DNA of 36,421 nt from Nonomuraea deserti (GTDB lineage Bacteria; Actinomycetota; Actinomycetes; Streptosporangiales; Streptosporangiaceae): assembly GCF_004348685.1 (NCBI RefSeq), contig NZ_SMKO01000091.1, positions 1 through 36,421 on the forward strand. Direction: 5' to 3'. The translations under genes and the position numbers were made by a program. Shown piece after piece: positions 23,801-31,384 of the stretch (its first letter is position 1; each line of letters starts with the position of its first letter). The notes under the pieces are model-generated. The model saw nothing but the letters and a program-made list of their open reading frames with translations. It did not search any database and was not told the DNA's origin.

Positions 23801-26800
23801 TCGGCGAAGACACGGCTGCAGAGGTCGCAAGAGCACAGACCGAGGTGCAGGCTGAACTGGCGGATCTACACGACCAACTGTTGGGCGAACTGCGTCGGGC
23901 ACAGACCAACAACGAGGTTTCCGAGGAGCAGGCTGGTGAACTGACTGGCCTGCTGCAGGACGCCAACATGGCCGTGACGCGCAATTTCGCATCTGTCCGC
24001 GCCCGGCTTGCCCTCGTTGCCGCGCGGCTGCCGCTCTACCGAGCTGAGGCAGCCCGGCGGTTGTCAGATCGGCTTGCCGCGCTGCCAAACGTCGACGAGG
24101 GCACCGTCACGCGCGTCGATCGGCTCATCAAAACCGGCGAGCTTTCCACCGCCGAAGAGCTCATCTACTTTCTCGAGATCGGCGAGCCAATGCCGCAGGT
24201 ATCTGAGCAGCAGGACCTGCAGCAGTTCTTTCCCACCGTGCCTGATGCGCTGCAGCCTGGTCTGACGACGGAAGTCATCGACGCTGTGCGTAGCCGCGGT
24301 CAGGTGCCCGGCTGCAAGATGCTCGACTTCAGTCGGCTCAGCCCCGACCTGGCTGAGCTCGCCGCGGTCGCACTCGATAGTTGGCGGCAGCTCGCCACGA
24401 CTCCTCCTGAAGGACGGCAGAAGATAAGCGAACGGGAACTGCTATTGCCGGCGCTGCGTATCACGGGCATTGAGGGCAAACGCATTCGCCGCCTCGACGA
24501 CCTGCCGCGCGGGCGCGACCGGCGTTTCATCGACGTGGTGGACGTGACGATCAATGGCAAGGCGCCCGCGCCTGCGTTTGGCAGCAAGCTCGGTGGACGG
24601 CTGCGCGTGCTGCTCGCGTGGGGCCAGCCGAGCGCGCAGCTGGTGCTCAGCCACGCCGACCAGGACAACTCGGGCGACAGCCTGCTCATCGCGTACTTCG
24701 GTACGATGAGCGCTCAGACTCGCCGCGAGCTTGCCCAACACGCCGTCGCCGACAACCGCACCGCGCCAGTCGTGGTGCTCGATGATGCCGCACTGGTCTA
24801 CCTGGCTGCGCACGGCAACCGGCGGATAGACGCCACCATGGGTGTGCTCCTTCCGTTCAGCAGCATAAATCCGTACGTCAGAAAAAAGCGCGGTCTCGTG
24901 GCCGAGGAGATGTTCTATGGCCGCGATGCCGAGCGCAAGAGCGTGCTCGACCCCGACGGCACACAGCTCCTCTACGGCGGGCGCGGCCTGGGCAAGTCTG
25001 CCCTGCTGCGCAGTGCTGGCCAGAAATTCGAGTCGCAGGGCTCGCCCGGCGAGCGGGTTAGTCTCTACCTCAGCCTCGATACCGTAGGCATCCGGGCAGG
25101 TTCGGCGATCGGACCGGACGCGATATGGAATGCGCTGCTGCGAGATTTCACCGACAAGGGAGTCATCACGCCGCCACGCCGCCAAACGCGCAGCAAGAGC
25201 CCGCATGAGCAAGTCCGCGCGGGCGTGCTTGCATGGCTTGACGCCGATCCGCGCCGACGGCTGCTCATCCTGCTCGACGAATCCGATCGGTTCTTCGAAT
25301 CCGACGCGCCGGAGTTCTTTGAGACGAATCGGCTTAAAGAACTCGGCCTAACCACTGATGGCCGCATTAAAGTCGTTTTCGCTGGTCTGCACTCAGTGCA
25401 ACGTTACGCCAAGAGTGCCCGTAACGGTCCGTTCAGCCATCTTGCGCAGCGCCCGACCGTCATCGGACCATTGCGGCCGCAGTTCGCGACGAACCTACTC
25501 ACCCGCCCGCTGCAGGCACTCGGGTACCGCTTCGACTACGACGACCTGGTCAACCGGATTCTTGGGTACTGCTCGTATCAGCCGTTCCTCCTGCAGATGT
25601 TCGGCTCTCGCCTCATCGCTACGATGCACGCCCGCCGCAGCGTCGGCGTAGCCGATACCGAGCCGCCCTACGTCATCACACGCGCTGACGTTGTCGCAGT
25701 CGAAAGCCACATCGATCTCAAAGCCGACATTAGCGCAGCGTTCCACGACACGCTGCACCTCGACCCGCGGTACAACGTCATTGCCAACGTGCTCGCCCAT
25801 CACGCGCACGAGTCCGGCCTCGACGCACGACTGTCCGACGTGGAACTGCGGGAAGAATGCCTGGACTGGTGGCACGCGGGCTTCTCGACTCTAGATGTGG
25901 AAGGGTTCCGCGCATACCTCCAAGAAATGGTCGGCCTGGGCGTACTCGCCCCGAACAACGACGGCCGAGGTTGGCACCTGCGCAGCCCGAACGTGCTCCG
26001 CATGATCGGGTCCAAGGACAATGTCATTACACAGCTCGTTGGTGCAGCGACGCTATCGGTGCCAGACGAGTTCATAGCCCTGGAGACACGAGCGGCACTG
26101 CCCGACGGACGTCGCTCGCCGCTGACTGCCGGGCAAAGTGATGATGTGCTCGGCGACCACGCCAACCAGGTCCGCGTGGTGCTCGGCTCACCGGCGACCG
26201 GCATCGGCGACGTCGCAAAGGCTGTGCGGCTTGCTGCTGACGTCGGCGACCGGTTCACCGTGCCGCCAATTGCCAATCGGCGGCAGTTCGAGGAGGAGTT
26301 GGCCGCTGGCAGGCCGGGTGAACGGCGCGTCGTGCTCACCGATCTGGTCGCGCTCGCGCCACGTGACGAAGCGTGCTCTGCCGCGCTGAAAGCAGCACTC
26401 GAGCTGCGTCCGCAACAGCCCGGCGTGACACGCTCGGCCGTCATCGTCGCTGGGCCGGAACAGATGCCCCTCTGGTGGGAGGTGCTTGGTCACACCGGAC
26501 ACGTCCCAGCGCTCGGCACAATTAAGCTGCGCCGCTACACCGGGCAGACGCTCCGTGTGTGGGCGCTGGCGAGCGAGAAGTTCAGTGTGCCGGAGCGACT
26601 CGAGCGGCTGCTTGAGGTCACCGGCGGCTGGCCGTTGCTTGTCGAGCGGGCCGGTCATCTCGTCGCATCCGGCGTGGAGGAAGGCCAGGCGCTGGCTACC
26701 GTCGCCGAGGAACTCTCGACACCGACTGACGCGGCCTCGTTCGTCGACGCCGTCGGAATCACCGCCGACGAGCAACTCGTCACCGCGTTCAACACAGTGC

Positions 26801-26988
26801 TGACGCTCGTCGATCCCGGCGGTGTCACGATCGACGACCTCGTCGCGGCTGTGGCATTGGGAGGAGACGTCGATGCTCCGGATATTGCGGTGGCGATCCT
26901 GCAAGCGCTGGGTGTTTTCGACGTCGACGCCGATGGCATGCATCGGCCCGAGCCGCTGCTAACGCGGTCCTGGCCCTACCGTGCCTGA
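20854..26988 (+). CDS. Giant helical protein with ORC/STAND-like ATPase and a second, degenerate ATPase module
   Basis: 2,044 residues; GGAGG at 20844-20848, five bases before the ATG, fixes the start. Residues 1-1130 are mostly Ala-rich helices with a low-complexity acidic part near 225-280. A conserved-looking domain (about 1130-1355) precedes the ATPase: NPYVRKKRGLVAEEMFYGRD, then LLYGGRGLGKSALLR (Walker A K1381) and LLILLDESDRFFE (Walker B D1475, E1476), sensor-like VVFAGLHSVQRYAK, and GYCSYQPFLLQ. A winged-helix segment follows near 1685-1720. A second ATPase-like module (1770-1935) has GSPATGIG where Walker A should be, so the Lys is Ile1784; it keeps VVLTDLVAL, VIVAGPEQMPLWW and TGGWPLLVERA. 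The gene lies 86 bases after gene 2 in the same operon. ATP-dependent sensing or loading on DNA is the likely role; this is inference. Confidence 0.93.
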   Translation: MARHPRSSCPHGDPFTPYPVRPEAGWPLGEDPERDAALSELSAVLMACPAPLASALGELTPQDIGKGLSATPQPRRSSVLRPLGLMITPSKIGPHLCRDVLMRMTRADDHSMRHAAAALTRAVLTDLRSSVLPDEFSERFSSPPVRDPALHWSPALARVAMWANGFSSVSDARLWLWASRQPWFRPSSVADEHVAAIATAAKRVIEASPKFSFLKDSNETPPDLDELDDVAQSEMPNKPGTESAVSGRVPAPVDDDGAAGTVPIAAKQMVAVDEEDSQVTVTTVDRSVGELNVGQLEQISENLQQALASAVPAAQRILDSVTADRPPAVDDLNMIIHARASFDDAVATLRVMGTPGDADTGEAVRAALDDLIKAADDPSVRAKLAQLRTLVAPGDSPMIATALAVAQQRADALVASPTWTTAERTSAVTLAMLTELSDPATTPSQVMALQQDFAQAHPDLALLAIAAAQLTRIPDASAEGMTMRTIADAAGTAKTVADETDVATRGKTTQEDETLSETASRNTMAFPRTEPTSVSSYAEASLAAPSSSRMPGLIAGDPAAQGDVTVSDGVMAQARLVEGVADLIGAQRFGLGAAVAQTGQWPSSQQAALRIAALSDAVRSETGTVNATLRGELTELDTAAAADDSPSALLIVASLIRAALVTGEPTTGAVLTELASRVEPNLAAVAEQVGRRAVQGLLVDAPPLTVLADVSEVERSVRAASDKARKMLRPRTIRFKRATDIAKAWMAADGLLGRPLTIAANDDRSAVNEATSVIQGLCDAAHVTREIDTLDRRFRGTSGKPIEGAGRQNLINLVQEAIQALASWAEAVLSLQRSGAAQQWSTGDVADMRAAVLDRRQAVLAALAAQTEHTDPMLAAASRAAATSLTLTFDVLDGGVALPIGEPAPAFVLTAELLKVPGAVIDTALSHVTVPADTTVEQLLTAAKRTWTEAVFTQVAAENFDAANFLLAAAASNLLPGASEREIGEDTAAEVARAQTEVQAELADLHDQLLGELRRAQTNNEVSEEQAGELTGLLQDANMAVTRNFASVRARLALVAARLPLYRAEAARRLSDRLAALPNVDEGTVTRVDRLIKTGELSTAEELIYFLEIGEPMPQVSEQQDLQQFFPTVPDALQPGLTTEVIDAVRSRGQVPGCKMLDFSRLSPDLAELAAVALDSWRQLATTPPEGRQKISERELLLPALRITGIEGKRIRRLDDLPRGRDRRFIDVVDVTINGKAPAPAFGSKLGGRLRVLLAWGQPSAQLVLSHADQDNSGDSLLIAYFGTMSAQTRRELAQHAVADNRTAPVVVLDDAALVYLAAHGNRRIDATMGVLLPFSSINPYVRKKRGLVAEEMFYGRDAERKSVLDPDGTQLLYGGRGLGKSALLRSAGQKFESQGSPGERVSLYLSLDTVGIRAGSAIGPDAIWNALLRDFTDKGVITPPRRQTRSKSPHEQVRAGVLAWLDADPRRRLLILLDESDRFFESDAPEFFETNRLKELGLTTDGRIKVVFAGLHSVQRYAKSARNGPFSHLAQRPTVIGPLRPQFATNLLTRPLQALGYRFDYDDLVNRILGYCSYQPFLLQMFGSRLIATMHARRSVGVADTEPPYVITRADVVAVESHIDLKADISAAFHDTLHLDPRYNVIANVLAHHAHESGLDARLSDVELREECLDWWHAGFSTLDVEGFRAYLQEMVGLGVLAPNNDGRGWHLRSPNVLRMIGSKDNVITQLVGAATLSVPDEFIALETRAALPDGRRSPLTAGQSDDVLGDHANQVRVVLGSPATGIGDVAKAVRLAADVGDRFTVPPIANRRQFEEELAAGRPGERRVVLTDLVALAPRDEACSAALKAALELRPQQPGVTRSAVIVAGPEQMPLWWEVLGHTGHVPALGTIKLRRYTGQTLRVWALASEKFSVPERLERLLEVTGGWPLLVERAGHLVASGVEEGQALATVAEELSTPTDAASFVDAVGITADEQLVTAFNTVLTLVDPGGVTIDDLVAAVALGGDVDAPDIAVAILQALGVFDVDADGMHRPEPLLTRSWPYRA

Positions 26989-26994
26989 TAGCCG

Positions 26995-27031
26995 GGTGCT
27001 GGCCGCTGCGCTTCGTGTAGCGGCCAGCACC
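26995..27031 (+). terminator. Strong hairpin after the three-gene operon
   Basis: GTGCTGGCCGCT (26996-27007) and AGCGGCCAGCAC (27019-27030) form a perfect 12-bp stem, extended by one G-C pair, with an 11-base loop. It begins seven bases after the stop of the giant ATPase gene. There is no U-tract. It probably marks the end of the operon transcript or protects its 3' end. Confidence 0.7.
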
Positions 27032-27071
27032 GGTGGGGTCTGCATGAGCGGCGAAAGCGGGGAGTCTCGTC

Positions 27072-27251
27072 ATGGCCAGACTGAGTACCACCAGTAAGGT
27101 GATCGTGTTGCTTTCGGATACGCATGATGCCTTTCTGGGCAGATGGGGCAATACACGACCCAAGCGGCTGATGAGCCTGCAGAAGCAGATTTCTCCGTCA
27201 GAGGACAACCGATCCGGAGCTTGGTGGCAAGGCAAGACAAGTCGCGACTAG
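27072..27251 (+). CDS. Possible small protein, 59 residues
   Basis: The ATG at 27072 has GGGGAG with seven bases to the start codon and opens a frame (MARLSTTSKVIVLLSDTHDA...) that ends at TAG 27249-27251. The protein is basic, with a short hydrophobic start and WWQGK near the end. It lies 41 bases after the operon hairpin, so it could be read through from the operon or have its own promoter. The family is unknown. The good ribosome binding site is the main support; it may be chance. Confidence 0.4.
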   Translation: MARLSTTSKVIVLLSDTHDAFLGRWGNTRPKRLMSLQKQISPSEDNRSGAWWQGKTSRD

Positions 27252-27439
27252 GTATAGCCCCTGGTCGCACGTGCGGAGCCTGGTCGCCCTGCTGAGCCTC
27301 GAGCCGTTGACCGCACACGCACAGACGGCCGAAGTCAGTCTGAGCTTGTTGGCTCACGCATGTGGCACGAACTGCCGGCTACAGCGTTTGTCAGTCTTCG
27401 CCGCTGCGGGGTGCAGGACCGATCGATGGCTTCGTCGAT

Positions 27440-28327
27440 TCAGCCCTCGCGCTCCTTGCGGAAGGGGATCTCGGAGCCGGCGACGCCGACGCCTGCGGTG
27501 CTGGACTTGCGTAGTTGCTGAACCCGCGCGTACAGCTCGTCGCGTACGTAAGAGGGTCCACTGAACCCGTCGGCCCGGGAGATGAGGAATCGGTCTACCA
27601 ATTGCTTGCGAGCGGCCGGCGAACTGGTCACCCGATACTCGGGATCGGCCAGCAACTCGGCCGCGAGGCCGTCGAGCTGCTGACCGAGCTGGATGTATTG
27701 AACCTTGGCGAGGGCATCGGCGCGCTCACACGCCGTACGAATCGCGTCCCAGAAGCTCCACTCCTGTGCGTCCGGCGGAACGGAAAGCCTGGCAATGCGC
27801 TGCCGGGCACTCGCACGGGCAGCACGGAATTCCGGGTCGGCCAGCAGGCGGTCGATCAGCTCGGCCTCGCTCCGTTCGCGCTCCTCCACGCTGAGCTGGT
27901 CGTCCTCGTCTCGAATAGTGAGACCGTGATGCCCAGAGCTCTCTTTCAGCACACGCTGCCAATCGAGGTACCAGGCAGCGCTTTGCTGCCAGAAATGAAC
28001 AAGACCGTTGGCCATGAACGCAACACTTACTTGACCGACTTGACCGACATGTTGGGCCAGGTGTGTGGGCAGTTCGTGGATGTCGTCCTCATCTGCGTAG
28101 GGATCGAACGGCTCCGATCGCAAGTAAAGGATACATCCGCCAATTTTTCGGGCCAGTGACAGGAATGCCGGAAGCTCCAGTGTGTCGGGGTCGAGGTATA
28201 CCTCCGGCCCGATCCCTGTTTCTGGGATGGCCGGTACCAGGACCAGCGAATTCTGGGCTGCGTAGTCGGCGGCCAACTTGGCGAGCTTGGTTGGGTCGTT
28301 CACGGGCAGCACTGTAGTGGTCGGCAT
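27440..28327 (-). CDS. Unknown protein, 295 residues, divergent from the NurA-like gene
   Basis: ATG 28327 has AGGTGAG about seven bases upstream. The protein begins MPTTTVLPVNDPTKLAKLAA and is acidic in the first half (PFDPYADEDDIHELPTHLAQ), with aromatic patches (LVHFWQQSAAWYLDWQRVL). The second half is helical and charged (DPEFRAARASARQRIARL). No enzyme motif, signal peptide or membrane segment is seen and I do not recognise the family. The repeated ADPE(F/Y)R motif (LLADPEFRAA and LLADPEYRVT, about 75 residues apart) suggests an internal duplication of a helical unit. Its location between two nuclease/helicase loci is compatible with a defence role, without direct evidence. Confidence 0.75.
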   Translation of the reverse strand: MPTTTVLPVNDPTKLAKLAADYAAQNSLVLVPAIPETGIGPEVYLDPDTLELPAFLSLARKIGGCILYLRSEPFDPYADEDDIHELPTHLAQHVGQVGQVSVAFMANGLVHFWQQSAAWYLDWQRVLKESSGHHGLTIRDEDDQLSVEERERSEAELIDRLLADPEFRAARASARQRIARLSVPPDAQEWSFWDAIRTACERADALAKVQYIQLGQQLDGLAAELLADPEYRVTSSPAARKQLVDRFLISRADGFSGPSYVRDELYARVQQLRKSSTAGVGVAGSEIPFRKEREG

Positions 28328-28588
28328 CGGCAGCTCACCTGTGGTTCCGCGGTAATCAACGTGCCACTTCGGCCAGGAGTTCTGGTTCTCAAGAGGCCAT
28401 ACCTGACTAAATGCACGATGTCGCTAAACCTGGCACCTGTGGGCGGAATGTCAGAACGTCGCTGGTTGTGGATCCGATGACTTCTATGACTTTGTGCTTA
28501 TAGGGCCTGGATCTTCGTCCTTCGCGTCGATACCCTGCAACAGGGTGTCGTGATCGGTTGCGAAGCGTCACTGCATGCTGGAGGGCCA

Positions 28589-29725
28589 GTGGAAGTTTCT
28601 TCAACAGGGCCAGACGTGCGTAGCCTTGCCGACATTCTGACGGTTGCGCCATGGGTGGAACTGGAAAAGCATATTGATCACTTGCGGGAGCGGGTGGATG
28701 CGGCCGTTCTTGCCTCGCATGGACGGCGAGAGCAGCTTCGCAGGGAGATACTGTCGGACAATCCACGCTTAAGATCACAAATCCGGCGCCCTTCGCCCGA
28801 GAAGATGGAATGGGCCAAGAATCTCCTGCGCTCTGGCATCGTCGCCGCCTCCGATGGGACGGTAGCGGCCGTACCGCTGCTGAGCGGAACGAAGATCCAG
28901 GTAGGCGTAGTGATCGTCACCAACACCGGCGAATCCGTCCGCCTAGTAACAAGGGTCTTCGAACACGAGCTGACCACAGCCGGCGACACGGCTCGGGAGT
29001 TCTTCGAAAATCTCCGGAAGGTGCATGGCAGCTCGAATCTGGCCAGCCGTGCGCTCATGCTGTTCGGCGAACGCCAGATCCTGCTCGCGCAGGAGGCCGA
29101 CTGGCGGATGATCCACGGCGAGCTGATTCCGTACGAACTACGCACCGGCGTGGGTAGGCCGAAAGAGAACTTACCGCCTGTCTTCGATCTAGTGAGGCGT
29201 TATGTTCGGGAACAGCAGTTTATCGCAGTGAGCGAAAGCCCCGAGGACCTGGACGTCCTCAACGCTGGCATCGTCCTCGAGCCAGGGGAGTTCATCGAAC
29301 TTCGTACGCTCACCGACGATCTCACCGGTTTCCTGGATGGTGACGAGAACGCGGGAACGACCAAGGCCGGTTTCAACAATATGGATAGGGCCACGTTCCG
29401 GAGTTTCATCGCAGAGGTCGGGCCGGAAGTCACAATCCTGCTGATGAAGGCCGGGCACCGTCCGTTCCTCCTGGAGTGCCACCGAGACCGTGTCGAAGAG
29501 GCGGCAGCGCTCTTTCTCGCGGACGCGCTCTGGACACGTGGTCTGCCGGACAAGGGAGTGACCGTAACCGCACGAGGCTTTCCCTTCCACATCGACCTCG
29601 CCGACAACGTGGCTCGCACGATGTTCAAAGGCGGAGAGTTCCGAACCTTCATCGAAACCCGATTGATGGAACTCGGGGTCGAGCACGGACTCACGGATCT
29701 GGATCCACGGAGGACTCGAGGATGA
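28589..29725 (+). CDS. NurA-like nuclease domain protein
   Basis: 378 residues from GTG 28589, which has GGAGGG (28580-28585) just upstream; the frame is open from GTG 28550 without such a site. The segment SGIVAASDGTVAAVPLLSG (Asp89-Gly90) resembles the metal-binding DGS/T motif at the start of NurA domains. The C-terminus has GFPFHIDLADNVARTMFKGG, resembling the final NurA motif in which a conserved Pro and acidic residue precede a helix. NurA is a 5'-3' exo/endonuclease that works with the HerA translocase in DNA end processing. No HerA gene follows here. The ATGA overlap (29722) couples it to a chimeric methyltransferase gene. Family assignment is by motif only. Confidence 0.6.
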   Translation: MEVSSTGPDVRSLADILTVAPWVELEKHIDHLRERVDAAVLASHGRREQLRREILSDNPRLRSQIRRPSPEKMEWAKNLLRSGIVAASDGTVAAVPLLSGTKIQVGVVIVTNTGESVRLVTRVFEHELTTAGDTAREFFENLRKVHGSSNLASRALMLFGERQILLAQEADWRMIHGELIPYELRTGVGRPKENLPPVFDLVRRYVREQQFIAVSESPEDLDVLNAGIVLEPGEFIELRTLTDDLTGFLDGDENAGTTKAGFNNMDRATFRSFIAEVGPEVTILLMKAGHRPFLLECHRDRVEEAAALFLADALWTRGLPDKGVTVTARGFPFHIDLADNVARTMFKGGEFRTFIETRLMELGVEHGLTDLDPRRTRG

Positions 29726-30459
29726 GCTCAGAAGCTGATATCCAGACAGAGACTGAGGGCGGCGAACAGGTCGACGAGTTCGAGGAGCCGCAAGACGGAC
29801 CGCATCATGACGATGCGCCTGCCGAGCCGGACCACCCGAACCCCGAGCAGGAAATCCCCGCTGAAGATCTCAAAGCAGCGGAAGCTAGTCTTGCCCGATC
29901 GCTCATCACTCTAGGCTTCGTCGCCTTCGACGGGCAGGGGACCGACAACACCAGCAGCGGTGTCATGGTGTCCGAGCAGTTGCTCGAGATTCAGCGGCTC
30001 ACCTACCTGGCATTTGGCTGGCCGATGAGACGTAGCAATCAAATCGGCGCCAAATACGGCCATCTATCCGTAGCGGGAGAAGTTCAGCTTCCCCCAGCGT
30101 TTCAACGATGGTACGAGTCTGACTTCAACGGCGAGAAAAGCGCGCTTGGCAGGGCACTACGCGCCTATGTCCAGGACCTTCGAACACATCTCGCAGAGGC
30201 CGCTCGCGTGCTTGCTCCGGGAGGACTCGTGGCCTACTCGGTCGCCAACTCCGTCAGGGCGGAACGTGTCTTCGACCTGGCGGCCGGCTTCGAGCAGCTC
30301 CTGGCCGAGGTCGGTTTCAGCGAAATTCGTGCAATACCTCGCGCGCAAGCCGGCCGACGTATCCTCCCACCGGGCCGGGACCCGAAGAGCGGACGCTTCT
30401 CGAGCAACGTGCGCAGTGCCGGAGTCCGAGAATACATCGTACTTGGCAGGCTCCCTTGA
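29722..30459 (+). CDS. Chimeric protein: acidic N-terminus joined to the C-terminal half of a DNA methyltransferase
   Basis: 245 residues. Residues 1-75 are an acidic, Pro-rich, probably disordered stretch (EEPQDGPHHDDAPAEPDHPN) and a short helix. From about residue 90 the sequence reads as the C-terminal half of a class I DNA methyltransferase: EIQRLTYLAFGWPMRRSNQI, LRTHLAEAARVLAPGGLVAY, SVANSVR and a final REYIVLGR strand. The SAM-binding FxGxG motif and the catalytic SPPY/DPPY motif are absent, so it cannot be an active methylase. The join looks like a deletion that fused the start of the gene coupled to the NurA-like gene with the end of a methylase gene. The ATGA overlap with the NurA-like gene is intact. 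A pseudogene is likely. Confidence 0.6.
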   Translation: MSSEADIQTETEGGEQVDEFEEPQDGPHHDDAPAEPDHPNPEQEIPAEDLKAAEASLARSLITLGFVAFDGQGTDNTSSGVMVSEQLLEIQRLTYLAFGWPMRRSNQIGAKYGHLSVAGEVQLPPAFQRWYESDFNGEKSALGRALRAYVQDLRTHLAEAARVLAPGGLVAYSVANSVRAERVFDLAAGFEQLLAEVGFSEIRAIPRAQAGRRILPPGRDPKSGRFSSNVRSAGVREYIVLGRLP

Positions 30460-30622
30460 GGTGATGGCTATAGAACTATTGCACAGGCGATGGGCAGTTC
30501 GGGTTGAGGTTTGTATAAGTGTTCCTCGGCTCTCAAAGCGTGAGCAGCCATCCTGACTATAGACATCATGAAGCCCGCTGAGGCCATCACTGATCAACTA
30601 GCCCACAACTTCCCAATTGCCG

Positions 30623-30670
30623 GTACCAGCATATGCAATCTCGATGTCGGTAACACTAGTGTTCTGGTAC
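30623..30670. repeat. Nested palindrome in an intergenic region
   Basis: AACACTAGTGTT (30652-30663) is a perfect 12-base palindrome. It is followed directly by CTGGTAC (30664-30670), the reverse complement of GTACCAG at 30623-30629. The arrangement could be a protein-binding site or the remains of a mobile-element end. No gene starts here. Confidence 0.4.
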
Positions 30671-30707
30671 ATGAAACGGCCTGCCTACTCGAACCATCTT
30701 CGGAGGG

Positions 30708-30769
30708 CTGCAGGCCGCCATGGCAACTGAACATTGGTTACAGAGGATTGAGGTACGGGCGGCCTGCAG
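30708..30769. repeat. Perfect 12-bp inverted repeat spanning the end of the GIY-YIG gene
   Basis: CTGCAGGCCGCC (30708-30719) and GGCGGCCTGCAG (30758-30769) are exact reverse complements with a 38-base spacer. The right arm lies in the last codons of the minus-strand GIY-YIG gene and the left arm lies past its stop (30738). It could form a long-loop hairpin acting as terminator or mRNA end. Confidence 0.5.
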
Positions 30770-31250
30770 ACAAGCTACCGGCGCGGATGGTGCGTTCTAT
30801 AGCGAGAGCCTGTGCGCCGTCCTGGTAAATCAGAAAACGATAGCTGAGGTGCTCTCTTACATAGCTTTTGGTTATCTGGTCGAGACTTAGGTGGCCTTGG
30901 CCAATATTGGCCTGCTGTCCAGGCGTCAAGGCTGGAATGATAAAACGGTCGCAGATGTAAACGTTAAACTGATCTCCAGATCGTCTTCCGGATGCATGTG
31001 AATTAAGTCGCGTCCAAAGGCCTAGCGCCTTTCTTGGCTGTTCGGGATGGGTGACCAGATCCTCCGGCTGGGCTCCACGTCCACTCATGCCAACATAGAT
31101 GAACTCATCTCGTCTCCAGACGGTATACACACCTGCTGCCCGGCGAGGGACCTGATCACTCGGCCAGTCAGAGAACTTGAAGGCCGGCCCGCTCTGTAAG
31201 ACGTCCACGCAACCGACTCTACACCGTGAGGATTTCCTCGCCGCTAACAC
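30738..31250 (-). CDS. GIY-YIG nuclease-like protein
   Basis: 170 residues from GTG 31250; an in-frame GTG at 31208 is an alternative start. It carries the GIY-YIG set in order: GVY (40-42), YVG (52-54) in EFIYVGMSGRG, an Arg/His helix (R81, H85 in GLWTRLNSHASGRRSGD), Glu152 in IERTIRAG and Asn168 near the end (RPYLNPL). All residues expected of the metal-dependent endonuclease fold are present, so it is probably active on DNA. The DNA-binding partner domain is missing, so specificity may come from another protein. It follows the P-loop ATPase gene by 134 bases on the same strand. Local base composition is AT-richer than the flanks, suggesting transfer. Confidence 0.8.
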   Translation of the reverse strand: MLAARKSSRCRVGCVDVLQSGPAFKFSDWPSDQVPRRAAGVYTVWRRDEFIYVGMSGRGAQPEDLVTHPEQPRKALGLWTRLNSHASGRRSGDQFNVYICDRFIIPALTPGQQANIGQGHLSLDQITKSYVREHLSYRFLIYQDGAQALAIERTIRAGSLSAGRPYLNPL

Positions 31251-31384
31251 TTCGCCAAGGGTGAAGCCGGAGGCGCAGGTAAAATACCCGGATGCGTCGG
31301 AACCGGGATGGTGTTCATACTCCTCGCCTGAGTGTGAGTGCTGGAGACTTCAAGTTCCCATAGGTTGTTTGATGTATAGGACTC

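Noticed and set aside
12033..26988. Identity of the operon with DISARM, Druantia or BREX
   Set aside because: No DUF1998, phospholipase D, PglZ-type phosphatase or methylase component is visible, and the domain order differs.
27515..28159. Plus-strand frame of 214 codons
   Set aside because: Antisense to the 295-residue minus-strand gene, which has a better ribosome binding site and composition.
30568..30828. Plus-strand frame of 86 codons
   Set aside because: Crosses two inverted repeats and the antisense of the GIY-YIG gene; no ribosome binding site.
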